Counted from the first letter of the stretch, positions 16,612 to 26,354 are shown. The stretch is 64,000 bases of DNA from Lentilactobacillus parakefiri (GCF_002157585.1 NZ_BDGB01000070.1:1-64000), one strand, 5' to 3'. A program made the numbers and translations. The notes: generated by a model not told the origin, from the letters alone.

Positions 16612-18921
16612 TCACTTGCGAATCTTTTTCTCGATTTTAATTTTGCGATCAGTCAAGCTCTCATCTGAAATTAGTGGTGTCACATCACCCAAACTGATCA
16701 GGGTTAAATGGTGCATGGCTCGGGTGATAATCGTGTATAGGGTGCCGAGCAAACTTTCATCCGGATAGTTTTTCTCGGAGGTATCCCAAGCAATCACAGA
16801 ATCAAATTCCAAGCCCTTTGCCAAATAGATTGGCAATACCAAAATGCCCTTTGGCAGTGTTCTGTCAGCATCCTGTAGTAAAGTCACGTTCCCTAGGGCA
16901 TGCAGCTTTTCATAAACCTGTTGGGCTTCCGTCATATTTTTGGTTAAAATCGCAACGGTCGCGTATTGGGCCTGCTGGTCGGTAATCACCTTACGAAGCT
17001 GTTTAATGCCGTCATTGAAGTCGGATGTTAGAACTAATTCTGGGATGTCGCCGGGACGGGTAAACGCCTCAATGTCATCCCCATTCGGCAAAATCGATTT
17101 AGCAAAGTTGGTAATCGGCAGCGTTGAACGATATGACCGCATCAAACTGATGAGTCGTGACCGACGAACATGGAAGGCAGCGTTTAATTTATCAAGAATT
17201 TCTTTCGGCTGTTCAACGTCCTTGAACAGTGCCTGCTCACTGTCACCCAGCAATGTCCACTTAGTCTTTGGGAATGCGTAACGTAGATATTTGAGCTGAG
17301 CAACTGAATAATCCTGCATTTCATCAACGAACAGGTATTTCATGGTGTTATTTTGGCCGCTGTTACACATGTAGTCGCGCATATAAAGCAATGGGGCACA
17401 ATCGTCAAGCTTAATGGCGTGAAACTCAATCGAATGATTAAATTCATCAACCGACTGCAGCCATTGGGGCGTTTCAATTGTTTGCGGCAGGTCAACTTTT
17501 TTCAAGAAGTCGCCATATTGCAGGTAAGCGTCAAAGAAGTTATCGTTAAAAATCGCATCATAGACGACCCGCAGCCGAGCACTAACAATTTTTCTGGCAA
17601 TAAAGAATCGCTCGGCATCTTCGTTTTGGAACTTGCCAAGTTCCTTGCCGGCCAATAGATCGTGGTATTGCTCATTACTCATTTGATCGATTTCGTCATT
17701 AACCCAATCGGCTTTGGTTTCATCATCAATTCGGCGTTTTAAGCGTTTGATCAATTCATTCTTGGTGTGCAAAAAGCGGTCATATACCTTGGCAGCCTTT
17801 GGAAAGCTGTCGAAAATATCTTGAATTTCCTGCTTGGAAAAGAAGATCGAGTCATTGAAAATAATATCGCTGAAGAAGATTTGGGATGGCTGCAGGTTGT
17901 CGCAGTATTCCTGAACTTCATCCATAAATTTAGCAGACTCCTTGAACCCACGGACCAATCGCTGTTGTTCAGTCAATTTCCCGTCAGTTTCATATCGTTC
18001 AAACAAACTTTGAACGTTTAGCCCTTTCAGACGGTTATCGATAAATTCATCAAAGGTGACCTGGCGCATATTCCGCTCACCCAGACTGGGGAGAACTTCG
18101 GAAATATAGTGGCTGAACAGTTTATTAGGCGAAAACAAAATAATTTGATCCGCTTCCAAGGTATCGCGGCTATGATACAGTAAAAAGGCAATGCGCTGCA
18201 GAATAGCGGACGTTTTACCTGAGCCGGCGACCCCTTGGACGACCAGCAAATGACTGGTGGTGTCCCGAATAATATCGTTTTGTTCATGCTGGATGGTGGC
18301 GACGATGTTTTGCATATACTCATCATTTTGTTCGCCCAAGGCACTTTGAAGCATTTCATCACCAACGGTTTCGTTGGTATCAAACATGTTGCGGATATCG
18401 CCATCGACAATCTGAAATTGACGCTTCTTTTTTAAATTAGTCAATTGGCGGCCCATCGGCGTGTCGTAAGCGACCTCGCCCAACGTACCATTGTAGTAAA
18501 CACTGGAAATGGGTGCCCGCCAGTCGTACACCAAAAACTCACCGTCCTCATTTTCGAATGAGGCGATGCCAATGTACAATTTTTCTGTTTGATCTTCACC
18601 ATCGTCTTGGATATCAATCCGGCCAAAGTACGGTGATTTTTTTAAATCTTTGAGCGTGGAAAGTTGGGTTTTTAAAATACTTTCATTTTCAGTTAAGCGA
18701 GAAACCAATCCGCGCTGCTGTTGGAGTTCGGCACTGGTTTCAATTCGATCATCGACCTCAAAGTAATTCACTGAGGTATTGTCGGAATAGGTTTGTTGAA
18801 CCTTTTTGGTTTCTGCGTGGGCGCGGTTAAATTCATCATCGGTGCTGATAATTTTTTGATCAATTTTAGCAACCACTTCATCCACCCGTGACTGTTCGAT
18901 TTTCTTTTCGTTATTTTCCAA
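16612..18921 (-). CDS. helD: HelD-like superfamily 1 helicase, RNA polymerase recycling factor
   Basis: This 769-residue protein resembles Bacillus HelD, which binds stalled RNA polymerase and drives release of nucleic acid. An N-terminal coiled-coil-like arm (about 1-110) precedes a UvrD-type ATPase with Walker A GVAGSGKTSA, helicase motif II FVDEMQDY and later motifs GDSEQALF and AKGLEFD. UvrD helicases have an extra 1B/2B layout that is replaced here by the HelD-specific insertion. The TTG start has a GGAGG site eight bases upstream. It is monocistronic, with its own promoter and terminator. Confidence 0.85.
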   Translation of the reverse strand: MENNEKKIEQSRVDEVVAKIDQKIISTDDEFNRAHAETKKVQQTYSDNTSVNYFEVDDRIETSAELQQQRGLVSRLTENESILKTQLSTLKDLKKSPYFGRIDIQDDGEDQTEKLYIGIASFENEDGEFLVYDWRAPISSVYYNGTLGEVAYDTPMGRQLTNLKKKRQFQIVDGDIRNMFDTNETVGDEMLQSALGEQNDEYMQNIVATIQHEQNDIIRDTTSHLLVVQGVAGSGKTSAILQRIAFLLYHSRDTLEADQIILFSPNKLFSHYISEVLPSLGERNMRQVTFDEFIDNRLKGLNVQSLFERYETDGKLTEQQRLVRGFKESAKFMDEVQEYCDNLQPSQIFFSDIIFNDSIFFSKQEIQDIFDSFPKAAKVYDRFLHTKNELIKRLKRRIDDETKADWVNDEIDQMSNEQYHDLLAGKELGKFQNEDAERFFIARKIVSARLRVVYDAIFNDNFFDAYLQYGDFLKKVDLPQTIETPQWLQSVDEFNHSIEFHAIKLDDCAPLLYMRDYMCNSGQNNTMKYLFVDEMQDYSVAQLKYLRYAFPKTKWTLLGDSEQALFKDVEQPKEILDKLNAAFHVRRSRLISLMRSYRSTLPITNFAKSILPNGDDIEAFTRPGDIPELVLTSDFNDGIKQLRKVITDQQAQYATVAILTKNMTEAQQVYEKLHALGNVTLLQDADRTLPKGILVLPIYLAKGLEFDSVIAWDTSEKNYPDESLLGTLYTIITRAMHHLTLISLGDVTPLISDESLTDRKIKIEKKIRK

Positions 18922-18974
18922 AAGGGTTCCTCCATTCGGATTCGACTCGACTGTGAATTAAGCATGCTTCGACA

Positions 18975-19003
18975 ATTTTAGTTGGAATTAACACCATTGT
19001 CAA
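18975..19003 (-). promoter_or_regulatory. helD promoter
   Basis: On the minus strand a consensus -35 TTGACA and a -10 TAAAAT are spaced by 17 bases, about 55 bases upstream of the helD start. Confidence 0.7.
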
Positions 19004-19039
19004 TTGTGTTGCCCCTGAATGTGGTATAGGGACTTTTCT

Positions 19040-19067
19040 TTGTTTGAGCCAGGTTGAAGCGTATACT
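19040..19067 (+). promoter_or_regulatory. Promoter of the 2-hydroxyacid dehydrogenase gene
   Basis: TTGTTT and TATACT are spaced by 16 bases, ending 37 bases before the ATG. Confidence 0.6.
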
Positions 19068-19104
19068 TTTTGTTGAGATCAAAACGAATGAAAGGGATGT
19101 AAAA

Positions 19105-20052
19105 ATGAAAATTCTCGACTTATTTAATTTAACCGGTGAACAACGGGCCAAACTCGAATCACTTGGTGAGGTGCAGGTTATTGAACCGGCGGAGTTGAAT
19201 GACAACAATATTAAAAATATCAATGGTATCTATGGTTGGAATAAAAAGGCCCAAAACGTGCTGGGACAATCGACTGAGTTGAAATTTGTGCAGTCCAACT
19301 CTGCTGGGGTGGACTACATGCCACTGAGCGACTTCGCTGACAAAGGCATTACGTTAACCAACGTTAGCGGCATTCATGCCGAACCGATTAGTGAGATGGT
19401 TGTGGCATACGTTCTAGCCTTTGCCAGGGGAATTGTCACCAGTCAAGCTGCCCGCCGTGATCAAAAATGGATTGGCGATCAAGTTCGAATGCAGAATTAT
19501 ACGATCAAGAATCGAACGGCAGTCATTTTTGGGACTGGTCATATTGGCCGGGCGATTGCTGAGAAGCTACAAGCCTTTGGCACCAGAACGGTTGGGGTTA
19601 GTCGTCATGGCAAACCGGTGGCTCATTTTGACCAGGTCGTCGGTGACCAAAAGGGGGTTCTTCAGGCTGCCAAGGCTGATTTTGTTATTAATATCATGCC
19701 ATTGACCCCAACAACCCGTTATTTCTTCAATCAGGCCTTCTTTGATCAAATGACCAATCAGCCAATTTTCATTAATGTCGGTCGCGGCCCTTCGGTGGAC
19801 ACTAAGGCGTTGATTGCGGCGTTGGATCAACATCAATTGGCGGGCGCCGGACTGGACGTTTTTGAATCAGAACCATTGCCAAGTGACTCACCGCTTTGGG
19901 GGATGGAGAATGTCATTTTAACCCCACATATTTCCGGTGGTTTCCAAGAATATGGTGATGAGGCATTTGCCATTTTGTATCAAAATATTGCCAGCTTTAT
20001 TCAGACTGGTGAGGCTGCCATCAATAAAGTTGATTTATCTGCAGGATACTAG
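19105..20052 (+). CDS. D-isomer 2-hydroxyacid dehydrogenase family protein
   Basis: This 315-residue NAD(P)-dependent dehydrogenase interconverts a 2-oxoacid and a D-2-hydroxyacid; the exact substrate is unknown. The nucleotide-binding segment is GTGHIGRAIA, followed by the catalytic Arg in NVGRGPSVD, an acidic residue in LDVFESEPLP and the catalytic His in TPHISGG. The ATG at 19105 follows GAAAGGG. It is closer to the phosphoglycerate-dehydrogenase-like branch than to classical D-lactate dehydrogenase, because it lacks the longer D-LDH catalytic-domain segments. No operon partner is evident; a T-box for the next gene follows. Confidence 0.82.
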   Translation: MKILDLFNLTGEQRAKLESLGEVQVIEPAELNDNNIKNINGIYGWNKKAQNVLGQSTELKFVQSNSAGVDYMPLSDFADKGITLTNVSGIHAEPISEMVVAYVLAFARGIVTSQAARRDQKWIGDQVRMQNYTIKNRTAVIFGTGHIGRAIAEKLQAFGTRTVGVSRHGKPVAHFDQVVGDQKGVLQAAKADFVINIMPLTPTTRYFFNQAFFDQMTNQPIFINVGRGPSVDTKALIAALDQHQLAGAGLDVFESEPLPSDSPLWGMENVILTPHISGGFQEYGDEAFAILYQNIASFIQTGEAAINKVDLSAGY

Positions 20053-20129
20053 GCAAAACTTCCCGTATTTTACCCGCAAACAGGGTTTACTTTTTAGCGG
20101 TTTATCAGTAAAATTAGATTGTTATTAAA

Positions 20130-20306
20130 AACTGAGTAGAATCGTCAACAACAGAGAGGCTGACCTGCTGAAAACAGCTGTGACGAAACGAATTGGAGCG
20201 TAAAAGGGTGACACCCATATCGTCTCGAGCGGTAACTTGATATAAGTTACAATTTAGGTGGTACCACGTATAAGCGTCCTATTGTTAAATCAATAGGGCG
20301 TTTTTT
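20130..20306 (+). promoter_or_regulatory. T-box leader of trpS (tRNA-Trp sensing)
   Basis: The leader shows an AGTAGA box, a specifier region with TGG (20194-20196) in ATTGGAGCG, the T-box core AGGTGGTACCACG (20256-20268) and a terminator stem 20274-20299 followed by six T residues. Uncharged tRNA-Trp would pair with the TGG specifier and with the T-box bulge, favouring the antiterminator and expression of trpS. Confidence 0.93.
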
Positions 20307-20321
20307 GAAAGGATGGTTACA

Positions 20322-21338
20322 ATGACGAAAAAAATTATTTTGACAGGTGACAGACCCACGGGCAAGCTACATATCGGCCATTATGTGGGTTCATTAAAGA
20401 ACCGGGTTGAACTTCAAAATTCCGGAGATTATGAAACATTCATCATGATCGCTGATATGCAGGCACTGACTGACAATGCCCGTGATCCTGAAAAGATCCG
20501 TCACAGCTTGATCCAAGTGGCATTGGACTATTTGGCAGTCGGCATTGACCCGCAAAAGTCGACCATTTTGGTTCAGTCACAAATTCCAGCCTTGCCAGAG
20601 TTGACGCAGCACTATTCCAATTTAGTGACCGTTTCCCGGTTAAATCGGAATCCAACGGTTAAGAATGAAATTAGACAAAAGAAGTTCGGCCAAAGTGTGC
20701 CGGTTGGCTTTGCCATGTATCCAATTAGTCAGGCTGCTGATATTACCGCTTTTAAGGCGACAACCGTTCCTGTCGGTGATGACCAAGAGCCAATGTTGGA
20801 GCAAACCAGAGAAATTGTTCGGATCTTCAATTCTGTCTACAATGACGACATTTTGGTTGAACCGGAAGGCTACTTCCCACCAAAAGGAATGGGAAGAATC
20901 CCCGGCCTTGATGGCAACGCCAAGATGAGTAAATCTTTGGGGAATGCGATTTATCTTGCTGACGATGAAGACACCATTCAAAAAAAGGTCATGTCAATGT
21001 ATACCGACCCCAATCACATTCACGTTGAAGATCCGGGTCAAGTTGAGGGCAACACCGTCTTCACCTACTTGGATATTTTTGATTCAGACAAACCAAAAGT
21101 TCAGGAACTAAAAGATCAGTACAGCCATGGTGGCCTTGGAGATGTTAAGATTAAGCGTTACTTGAACGATGTCTTACAAGCTGAATTAAAACCAATTCGT
21201 GAACGCCGTCAACGGTACGCAGAAGATGAACAGGGTGTTTACCAGATTCTCAAAAAGGGCAGCGAACGCGCTAACGAGGTTGCCAATCAAACCCTTAAAG
21301 AAGTTCGCGATGCAATTGGCATTAACTATTTTGACTAA
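20322..21338 (+). CDS. trpS: Tryptophan--tRNA ligase
   Basis: This 338-residue class I aminoacyl-tRNA synthetase charges tRNA-Trp. The HIGH motif reads [10 protein letters not shown] and the KMSKS motif NAKMSKS. The ATG at 20322 is chosen because AAAGGA (20308-20313) is spaced nine bases from it; an upstream ATG at 20313 overlaps the ribosome binding site. Expression is controlled by the T-box immediately upstream. The next gene starts 23 bases downstream and may be co-transcribed. Confidence 0.95.
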   Translation: MTKKIILTGDRPTGKLHIGHYVGSLKNRVELQNSGDYETFIMIADMQALTDNARDPEKIRHSLIQVALDYLAVGIDPQKSTILVQSQIPALPELTQHYSNLVTVSRLNRNPTVKNEIRQKKFGQSVPVGFAMYPISQAADITAFKATTVPVGDDQEPMLEQTREIVRIFNSVYNDDILVEPEGYFPPKGMGRIPGLDGNAKMSKSLGNAIYLADDEDTIQKKVMSMYTDPNHIHVEDPGQVEGNTVFTYLDIFDSDKPKVQELKDQYSHGGLGDVKIKRYLNDVLQAELKPIRERRQRYAEDEQGVYQILKKGSERANEVANQTLKEVRDAIGINYFD

Positions 21339-21361
21339 TATGTCCAGAAAGGGTGGCAGGG

Positions 21362-22294
21362 ATGGAAAACCTTGTAATTTTGGATATTGGTTCCAATTCG
21401 GTCAGAATGGCAATTAATCAAATTTCTGATGATGGCAGTTATCGCGAAATCAAACGGATTAAAAGTGACAGTCGTCTTTCTGAAGGCATGGGTAGGGGGA
21501 AGGTTCTTCAATCTGCGGCAATGGAACGAACAATTAAGTCACTTTTGGACTTTAAACGAATTTATTCACAGTACGAGGCCAAGCGCGTTGTTGGGATTGC
21601 CACGGCCGCCGTTCGCCAGGCTAAAAACCAAGCCAAGTTTCTAAAGGCCGTTCAAGATCGAATTGGCATTTCACTAGAAGTTCTTTCAGGTAATCAAGAA
21701 GCTTATTATGATTACTTGGGCGTGATTAACCGACTCGGTATCAAGAATTGCCTGATTTTAGATATCGGTGGCGCCAGTTGTGAGTTAATTCGGGTCAATG
21801 ATGGGGAAAGTTCAAACCTCACCAGTATTCCGATTGGGGCAGTCAACATTACTGAAAGATACCATTTAAATGATAATATTACTGGTGCCAACTTATTTAA
21901 CGCACAGGTTAATATTAGAAAGATCTATTCAAGAATTGATTGGTTAAACCGGGCAGCTCACCAGCCACTCGTTCTTTTAGGGGGTGCCAATCGAACGTTG
22001 GCCAGAATTAATCGGCGTCGTCAAAATATGGTGCGAATTGATGCCATTCATGGCTATCATTTAACTGCCGAACAGGTTAATCGAACTTACCTGAATTTGT
22101 TGAAGGGTAACGTCAATCGGCGCCGAAAAATTCAGGGCCTCGAACACGACCGTGCCGATATTATCGTCGGCGGGCTTTTGCCGTTAATTGTTTTGATGGA
22201 CAAAATTGAGGCCAAGAAAGTGTTGTTTTCAGAAAGTGGTGTCAGGGAAGGCATCATTACTGAATATATTCAAAAGGAATATGGCACCAAGTAG
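21362..22294 (+). CDS. Ppx/GppA family exopolyphosphatase or pppGpp phosphatase
   Basis: This 310-residue protein has the ASKHA-fold phosphate motifs LDIGSNSVRM at the N terminus and LDIGGASCELI in the middle. Family members remove terminal phosphates from polyphosphate or convert pppGpp to ppGpp. It is shorter than E. coli Ppx and lacks the C-terminal HD-like domain, as in many Firmicutes. No ppk gene lies beside it. The ATG at 21362 follows AAAGGG by nine bases. The TAG stop overlaps the first base of hairpin element D. Confidence 0.85.
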   Translation: MENLVILDIGSNSVRMAINQISDDGSYREIKRIKSDSRLSEGMGRGKVLQSAAMERTIKSLLDFKRIYSQYEAKRVVGIATAAVRQAKNQAKFLKAVQDRIGISLEVLSGNQEAYYDYLGVINRLGIKNCLILDIGGASCELIRVNDGESSNLTSIPIGAVNITERYHLNDNITGANLFNAQVNIRKIYSRIDWLNRAAHQPLVLLGGANRTLARINRRRQNMVRIDAIHGYHLTAEQVNRTYLNLLKGNVNRRRKIQGLEHDRADIIVGGLLPLIVLMDKIEAKKVLFSESGVREGIITEYIQKEYGTK

Positions 22295-22415
22295 AGTGGG
22301 ACATAAAGCGGTTAGTTTCCAGAATATAAGCAAGAAATCCGAATATCCCGGGCTTGGATATTTGGATTTCTTGCTTATATGGCCGGAAACTGCTTTATTT
22401 CCCACGTTTCAGCAA
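22294..22415 (+). repeat. Bulged hairpin element D
   Basis: The helices from outside in are GTGGGA (22296-22301) with TCCCAC (22400-22405); ATAAAGC with GCTTTAT; a left-only GGTT bulge (22310-22313); AGTTTCC with GGAAACT; an internal loop AGA against GGCC; a perfect 17-bp helix 22324-22340 with 22364-22380; and an apical AATATCC/GGATATT stem. The tail is GTTTCAGCAA. It begins at the stop codon of the Ppx/GppA gene. Confidence 0.75.
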
Positions 22416-22511
22416 TATAGTAGGCGTAGTCGAACTCACAAAGTAGGGGTCGGACAGCAAATAATTTTGTTTCACCCTCTTTGGCCCCTCCAGCAGATTG
22501 ATGGTGATATG

Positions 22512-23762
22512 ATGGAAAATAAATGGGATCATTTTTATAAGAAATCTTATGAAGAACGTCTTAAGATGATTGCTGAAGCCACTCATTTATCAGCGGCTCA
22601 ATTGACCCTGCTTCGGCAGCAGTTGAACCCGGTATCTGGAGAATTAGTTGAAAATAATTTAGTGGACTATTCGCTTCCAGAAGGAATTGCGGTTGGCCTG
22701 GTTGTCAACGGCCAAGAACATTTGGTGCCGATGGTCACGGAAGAACCGTCGGTGATCGCTGCTGCCAGTAATGGTGCTAAACTATTGTCAGCTGGTGAGG
22801 GAATAAAGTGTCGGTGTTCTGATAAATTGGTGAGCGGTCAAATAATTGTTAAGGGTGCCGATCCAGATCAGGTCACCAAGTTTGTCCGTGATCATCATCA
22901 GCAGCTCATTCAAATTGCCAACCAAAGTCATCCAAGTATTCTAAACTATGGCGGTGGCGCTAAACGGCTTGATGTCCGGGTCCTCTCCAATCAGTTCCTG
23001 TCGGTCGATTTGCTGGTTGATACCGGAGAGGCGATGGGGGCTAATATCGTCAATACGATGTTGGAAGCCGCGTCAAACTGGCTTTCCGATCAACTGGCCG
23101 TTGAAACCACGATGGCAATTTTGACAAATTTTGCCGATCATGCACTGGTTAAGGTCACCGGCACGGTTGCGGTCTCCAAATTAGCCACCAAATCGTTGTC
23201 TGGCAGTCGAGTAGCCCAGAAGATCGCCGATGCCAGCGAAGTTGCTCAGTTGGATATCCAACGGGCAACAACGCATAACAAGGGGATTATGAATGGTGTT
23301 GACGCTGCTGTGATCGCTTTTGGAAACGATTGGCGGGCGGTTGAAAGTGCTGCGCATGCCTTTGCAGCGCGGGGGGATTCTTATCAGGGATTGAGCAAGT
23401 GGCGAGTTGTGAACGACCAGCTGGTGGGTCAAATGACGCTGCCAGTCCCGATCGGATTTGTCGGCGGTGCCAGTAAGGTTTTGCCATTAGTCGGCATTAA
23501 CAAGCAGATTGCACAGCTTCATAACTCTCGAGAGGAAATGCAGGTGGTCGCAGCAATCGGCTTAGCTCAGAATCTGGCTGCCCTAAAAGCCCTGGTAACC
23601 GAGGGGATTCAAAAGGGCCATATGAACCTTCAACTGAGATCCCTCGCCCTTTCAAACGGTGCAACCGTCAAAGAGCTGCCAGCCGTTGTTAAACAACTTG
23701 GCACGGTTCATAATCCTAATTCACAAACAGTTAAAGAAATCTTGAAAACAATTCGCAGATAG
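22512..23762 (+). CDS. mvaA: Hydroxymethylglutaryl-CoA reductase, class II
   Basis: This 416-residue enzyme makes mevalonate from HMG-CoA and commits the cell to the mevalonate route to isoprenoids. Catalytic residues of the class II family are in place: Glu in LVENNLVDYSLP, Lys and Asn in HNKGIMNG, Asp in FGNDWRA, and His in KGHMNLQLR. Two adjacent ATG codons (22509, 22512) are possible starts and the ribosome binding site is weak (GGTGAT). The long in-frame extension upstream covers the hairpin element and the end of the previous gene and is not coding. The next gene starts ten bases after the stop. Confidence 0.9.
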   Translation: MENKWDHFYKKSYEERLKMIAEATHLSAAQLTLLRQQLNPVSGELVENNLVDYSLPEGIAVGLVVNGQEHLVPMVTEEPSVIAAASNGAKLLSAGEGIKCRCSDKLVSGQIIVKGADPDQVTKFVRDHHQQLIQIANQSHPSILNYGGGAKRLDVRVLSNQFLSVDLLVDTGEAMGANIVNTMLEAASNWLSDQLAVETTMAILTNFADHALVKVTGTVAVSKLATKSLSGSRVAQKIADASEVAQLDIQRATTHNKGIMNGVDAAVIAFGNDWRAVESAAHAFAARGDSYQGLSKWRVVNDQLVGQMTLPVPIGFVGGASKVLPLVGINKQIAQLHNSREEMQVVAAIGLAQNLAALKALVTEGIQKGHMNLQLRSLALSNGATVKELPAVVKQLGTVHNPNSQTVKEILKTIRR

Positions 23763-23771
23763 GAGAAGAGA

Positions 23772-24743
23772 ATGGATAACAATATTGATATCGAGTTAAA
23801 TAAAGACGTTCACGGCTTGATTGACGCCGTTAATAACTTCTTCCCGGGGAAGGTCACCGTTACCTTCATTGGCCAACTGCAATCCGGATACGTTAGGCAC
23901 GATCAGGCCCAAACCGTTCAAGACGGTAAGAATGTCATTGTTCAGATTGCCGATTTAAGTGCACCCAACTATACGGCTTCACACGAACTGTTGCATTTAT
24001 TGATGGTTCTTCGCGGCTTTCCACAGGTCTTTTATTCACTCACGACCGGCGATGATACCCTGGATGAACAGTTAAAAATGATGGGCACTGAGCTCTACGA
24101 CATCGTCTCGCACTTCGTGGTGGTTTCCGAACAACGTAAGCACAACCTGATCGATGATGAGATCGAAGGCATGTACCTCAAAGGGGTTTACGCAACCATT
24201 AAACCTGAGCCCAAGCCCCTGGACGATCAGATGATGCTGCGGTTAACCACGTTACTGGACGCACTGGTCTTTTATGGCGAGGGGATCGATAAAGTTGCCG
24301 ATAAATTCAAGCAGGATTTCCCGATTTCATTTGAAGCAGCCAAAAAGCTCTATCAAGTCATTACCGACAAACCAACTGATTCACCGTTTGGTCTGCGACG
24401 TAACGTTGTGAAGCTATTTAAAGCCTTTGACGAACAATTAAAGGACTGGGAACTGCCAGCGCTGCATAACACGGAATTCACAACGCTGACCAGTGTTTTG
24501 TCCGAGCGTCAGCTGGGGTTAAAAGTGAAACAGTTATTTGAAATTTATCACTCCGATCTAGTTGAGGTTAACAGCAACACCAAGGGTTACGTTGGTTTCA
24601 ATCGAGTGGATGATCAGAATTCGTTCGTTCTGGCCAATCCCAAAGGCAACCAGGATGATCCAGCCTTTTTCAAAGCGGTTTATGATAAAAGTGTCAAGCA
24701 GTTGTTTGATGATCTTAAAATGCCTTATATCGTTCGCAAATAA
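23772..24743 (+). CDS. Uncharacterised HExxH putative metallohydrolase
   Basis: This 323-residue protein has no signal peptide or membrane helix and should be cytoplasmic. Residues SHELLH (about 71-76) match the HExxH zinc site of metallopeptidases, and a conserved-looking TELYDIVSHF about 35 residues later could give the third ligand, as in gluzincins. Similar lactobacillus proteins are, I believe, often labelled IpaB/EvcA family, but that label gives no function. It lies 10 bases after mvaA and 24 before the sirtuin gene, suggesting a shared transcript. Peptidase activity is inferred from the motif only. Confidence 0.6.
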   Translation: MDNNIDIELNKDVHGLIDAVNNFFPGKVTVTFIGQLQSGYVRHDQAQTVQDGKNVIVQIADLSAPNYTASHELLHLLMVLRGFPQVFYSLTTGDDTLDEQLKMMGTELYDIVSHFVVVSEQRKHNLIDDEIEGMYLKGVYATIKPEPKPLDDQMMLRLTTLLDALVFYGEGIDKVADKFKQDFPISFEAAKKLYQVITDKPTDSPFGLRRNVVKLFKAFDEQLKDWELPALHNTEFTTLTSVLSERQLGLKVKQLFEIYHSDLVEVNSNTKGYVGFNRVDDQNSFVLANPKGNQDDPAFFKAVYDKSVKQLFDDLKMPYIVRK

Positions 24744-24766
24744 TGAACTTTTAAAGGAGGAATACG

Positions 24767-25483
24767 ATGATTGATTCAGAATTGCAAACTGAGTTTGATA
24801 ACGCAAAAAGAATTGTCTTTCTGACCGGTGCCGGCGTTTCAACGGCCTCGGGGATTCCTGACTATCGTTCAAAGAACGGGCTGTATACCAATGATAAATC
24901 TGACAAACCCGCTGAATATTATTTAAGTACCGATTGTCTTCGCGGTGAGCCCAAGGTTTTTTGGGAATACGAAAAGTCGAATATGTATTACCCGGATGCT
25001 AAGCCGAACGTGATTCATGAGCGTCAAGCTGAATTCACCCAAAAGCGCAATGCGGTCGTCGTGACGCAAAATATTGACAGTTTGTATCGTAAGGCGAATA
25101 CGCAGCATTTAGTTGAGTTTCATGGCAATCTGTACAACGTATACTGTCAAAAGTGCCATAAAAAGTTCGATTACAAAGACTATTTAAAGAGTATGTATCA
25201 TGAAAATTGCGGTGGCATCTTGCGGCCGGACATCGTGTTGTATGGTGAGGGACTTGACCCAGTCGCAATTTCCAAGAGTGTTGAGGCTGTATCTAAAGCC
25301 GATCTAATTGTGATTGTCGGCACTTCAATGCGGGTATACCCGTTTGCCGGCTTGATTGATTATCGTTCTCAAAACGCCAAGGTTTTGGCAGTAAATGAGG
25401 AGCCGCTGCAGTTTGGTTTTCCATTTACGATGGTCAAAGAAAATGCCGTTGATTTCTTTAGCGATTTAACAGTCACTGTCTAA
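24767..25483 (+). CDS. Sir2-family NAD-dependent protein deacylase
   Basis: This 238-residue sirtuin removes acyl groups from lysines using NAD. It has the NAD motif GAGVSTASGIPDYRS, the TQNIDSL segment, the catalytic His in VEFHGN and the C-terminal VGTSMRVYP. The zinc module begins with CQKC, but the second pair reads HENC where CxxC is usual, so one ligand would be His. Zinc may still bind, or the site may be structural without metal. The ATG has a strong AAAGGAGG site. The DUF72 gene follows 20 bases later. Confidence 0.88.
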   Translation: MIDSELQTEFDNAKRIVFLTGAGVSTASGIPDYRSKNGLYTNDKSDKPAEYYLSTDCLRGEPKVFWEYEKSNMYYPDAKPNVIHERQAEFTQKRNAVVVTQNIDSLYRKANTQHLVEFHGNLYNVYCQKCHKKFDYKDYLKSMYHENCGGILRPDIVLYGEGLDPVAISKSVEAVSKADLIVIVGTSMRVYPFAGLIDYRSQNAKVLAVNEEPLQFGFPFTMVKENAVDFFSDLTVTV

Positions 25484-25503
25484 GCATTCAGGAGGTGGGT
25501 TGA

Positions 25504-26352
25504 TTGATTACCATTGGGTTAACCACGTTTTCGGAGCACCCCTCATTGATTGATGGTGCGAAACGCAAAGTCCGCTTAACTGAATATAGTGGGCATTTTC
25601 CGGTTGTTGAACTGGACACACCGTTTTATGCGATTCCAAAGGTTGAGGCTGTGACTAACTGGCAAAAACAAGTTCCCAAGAATTTTCAATTTATTTTGAA
25701 AGCTAACCGGGTCATGACAATGCACGATCAGGGCAGCGCCGATCCGGTAGATAATGAGCAGCGTTTTTCGGCTTTCAGTGAGTATAAGCGGGCGATTGCA
25801 CCCCTGATGGCTGCCGGTCAACTCAAGGCAATTTTGTTTCAATTTCCACCGTATTTTGCAAGGAAGATTGCGACGATTCAGTATCTAAGACGGATTAGCC
25901 AGTTGATGGCGGGGTATCCCGTTGCCGTAGAGTTTCGCAACTCAACTTGGTATGGAGAGGAGATTACCGATGACGTTGCCGGCTATCTAAAGGAATTGGG
26001 AATGACGCTGGTGGCGGTGGATGAACCTCACACGACCAATGCGGGCGTACCGTTTGAACCACGTGTGACCACAGATAGTTTAGCGTTATTGCGACTACAC
26101 GGCAGAAACGTCAAGGGCTGGACAGAGCAGTCGGCGGATTGGCGGGGAAAACGGACGTTGTACCGCTATTCTGGTGAGGAACTAGCCGATTTTAGAAAAG
26201 TGGTTTTGAATCTCGATCAGCAGGCTAAGGAAGTTTGCATTATCTTTAACAACAATAGTGGCGGTGATGCAGCGGATAATGCTTTACAGCTGAAGAAGAT
26301 GCTGGGCATTGAATTTGGTGGTTTGTCGCCGGTGCAGATGGATTTGTTTTGA
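25504..26352 (+). CDS. DUF72 family TIM-barrel protein (YecE-like)
   Basis: This 282-residue protein matches the DUF72 family by its N-terminal GLTTF...YSGHFPVVELDTPFYAIP segment, a central VEFRNSTWY and a C-terminal IIFNNNSGGDAADNA. The function of the family is unknown; a TIM-barrel fold with an internal cavity is known for it. The TTG start lies eight bases after GGAGG. It is the last gene of the likely mvaA-HExxH-sir2-DUF72 run, and hairpin element C begins three bases after its TGA. Confidence 0.85.
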   Translation: MITIGLTTFSEHPSLIDGAKRKVRLTEYSGHFPVVELDTPFYAIPKVEAVTNWQKQVPKNFQFILKANRVMTMHDQGSADPVDNEQRFSAFSEYKRAIAPLMAAGQLKAILFQFPPYFARKIATIQYLRRISQLMAGYPVAVEFRNSTWYGEEITDDVAGYLKELGMTLVAVDEPHTTNAGVPFEPRVTTDSLALLRLHGRNVKGWTEQSADWRGKRTLYRYSGEELADFRKVVLNLDQQAKEVCIIFNNNSGGDAADNALQLKKMLGIEFGGLSPVQMDLF

Positions 26353-26354
26353 AT

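Noticed and set aside
22206-22508. Long in-frame N-terminal extension of HMG-CoA reductase
   Set aside because: It covers the end of the Ppx/GppA gene and hairpin element D; homologues begin near the ATG pair at 22509/22512.
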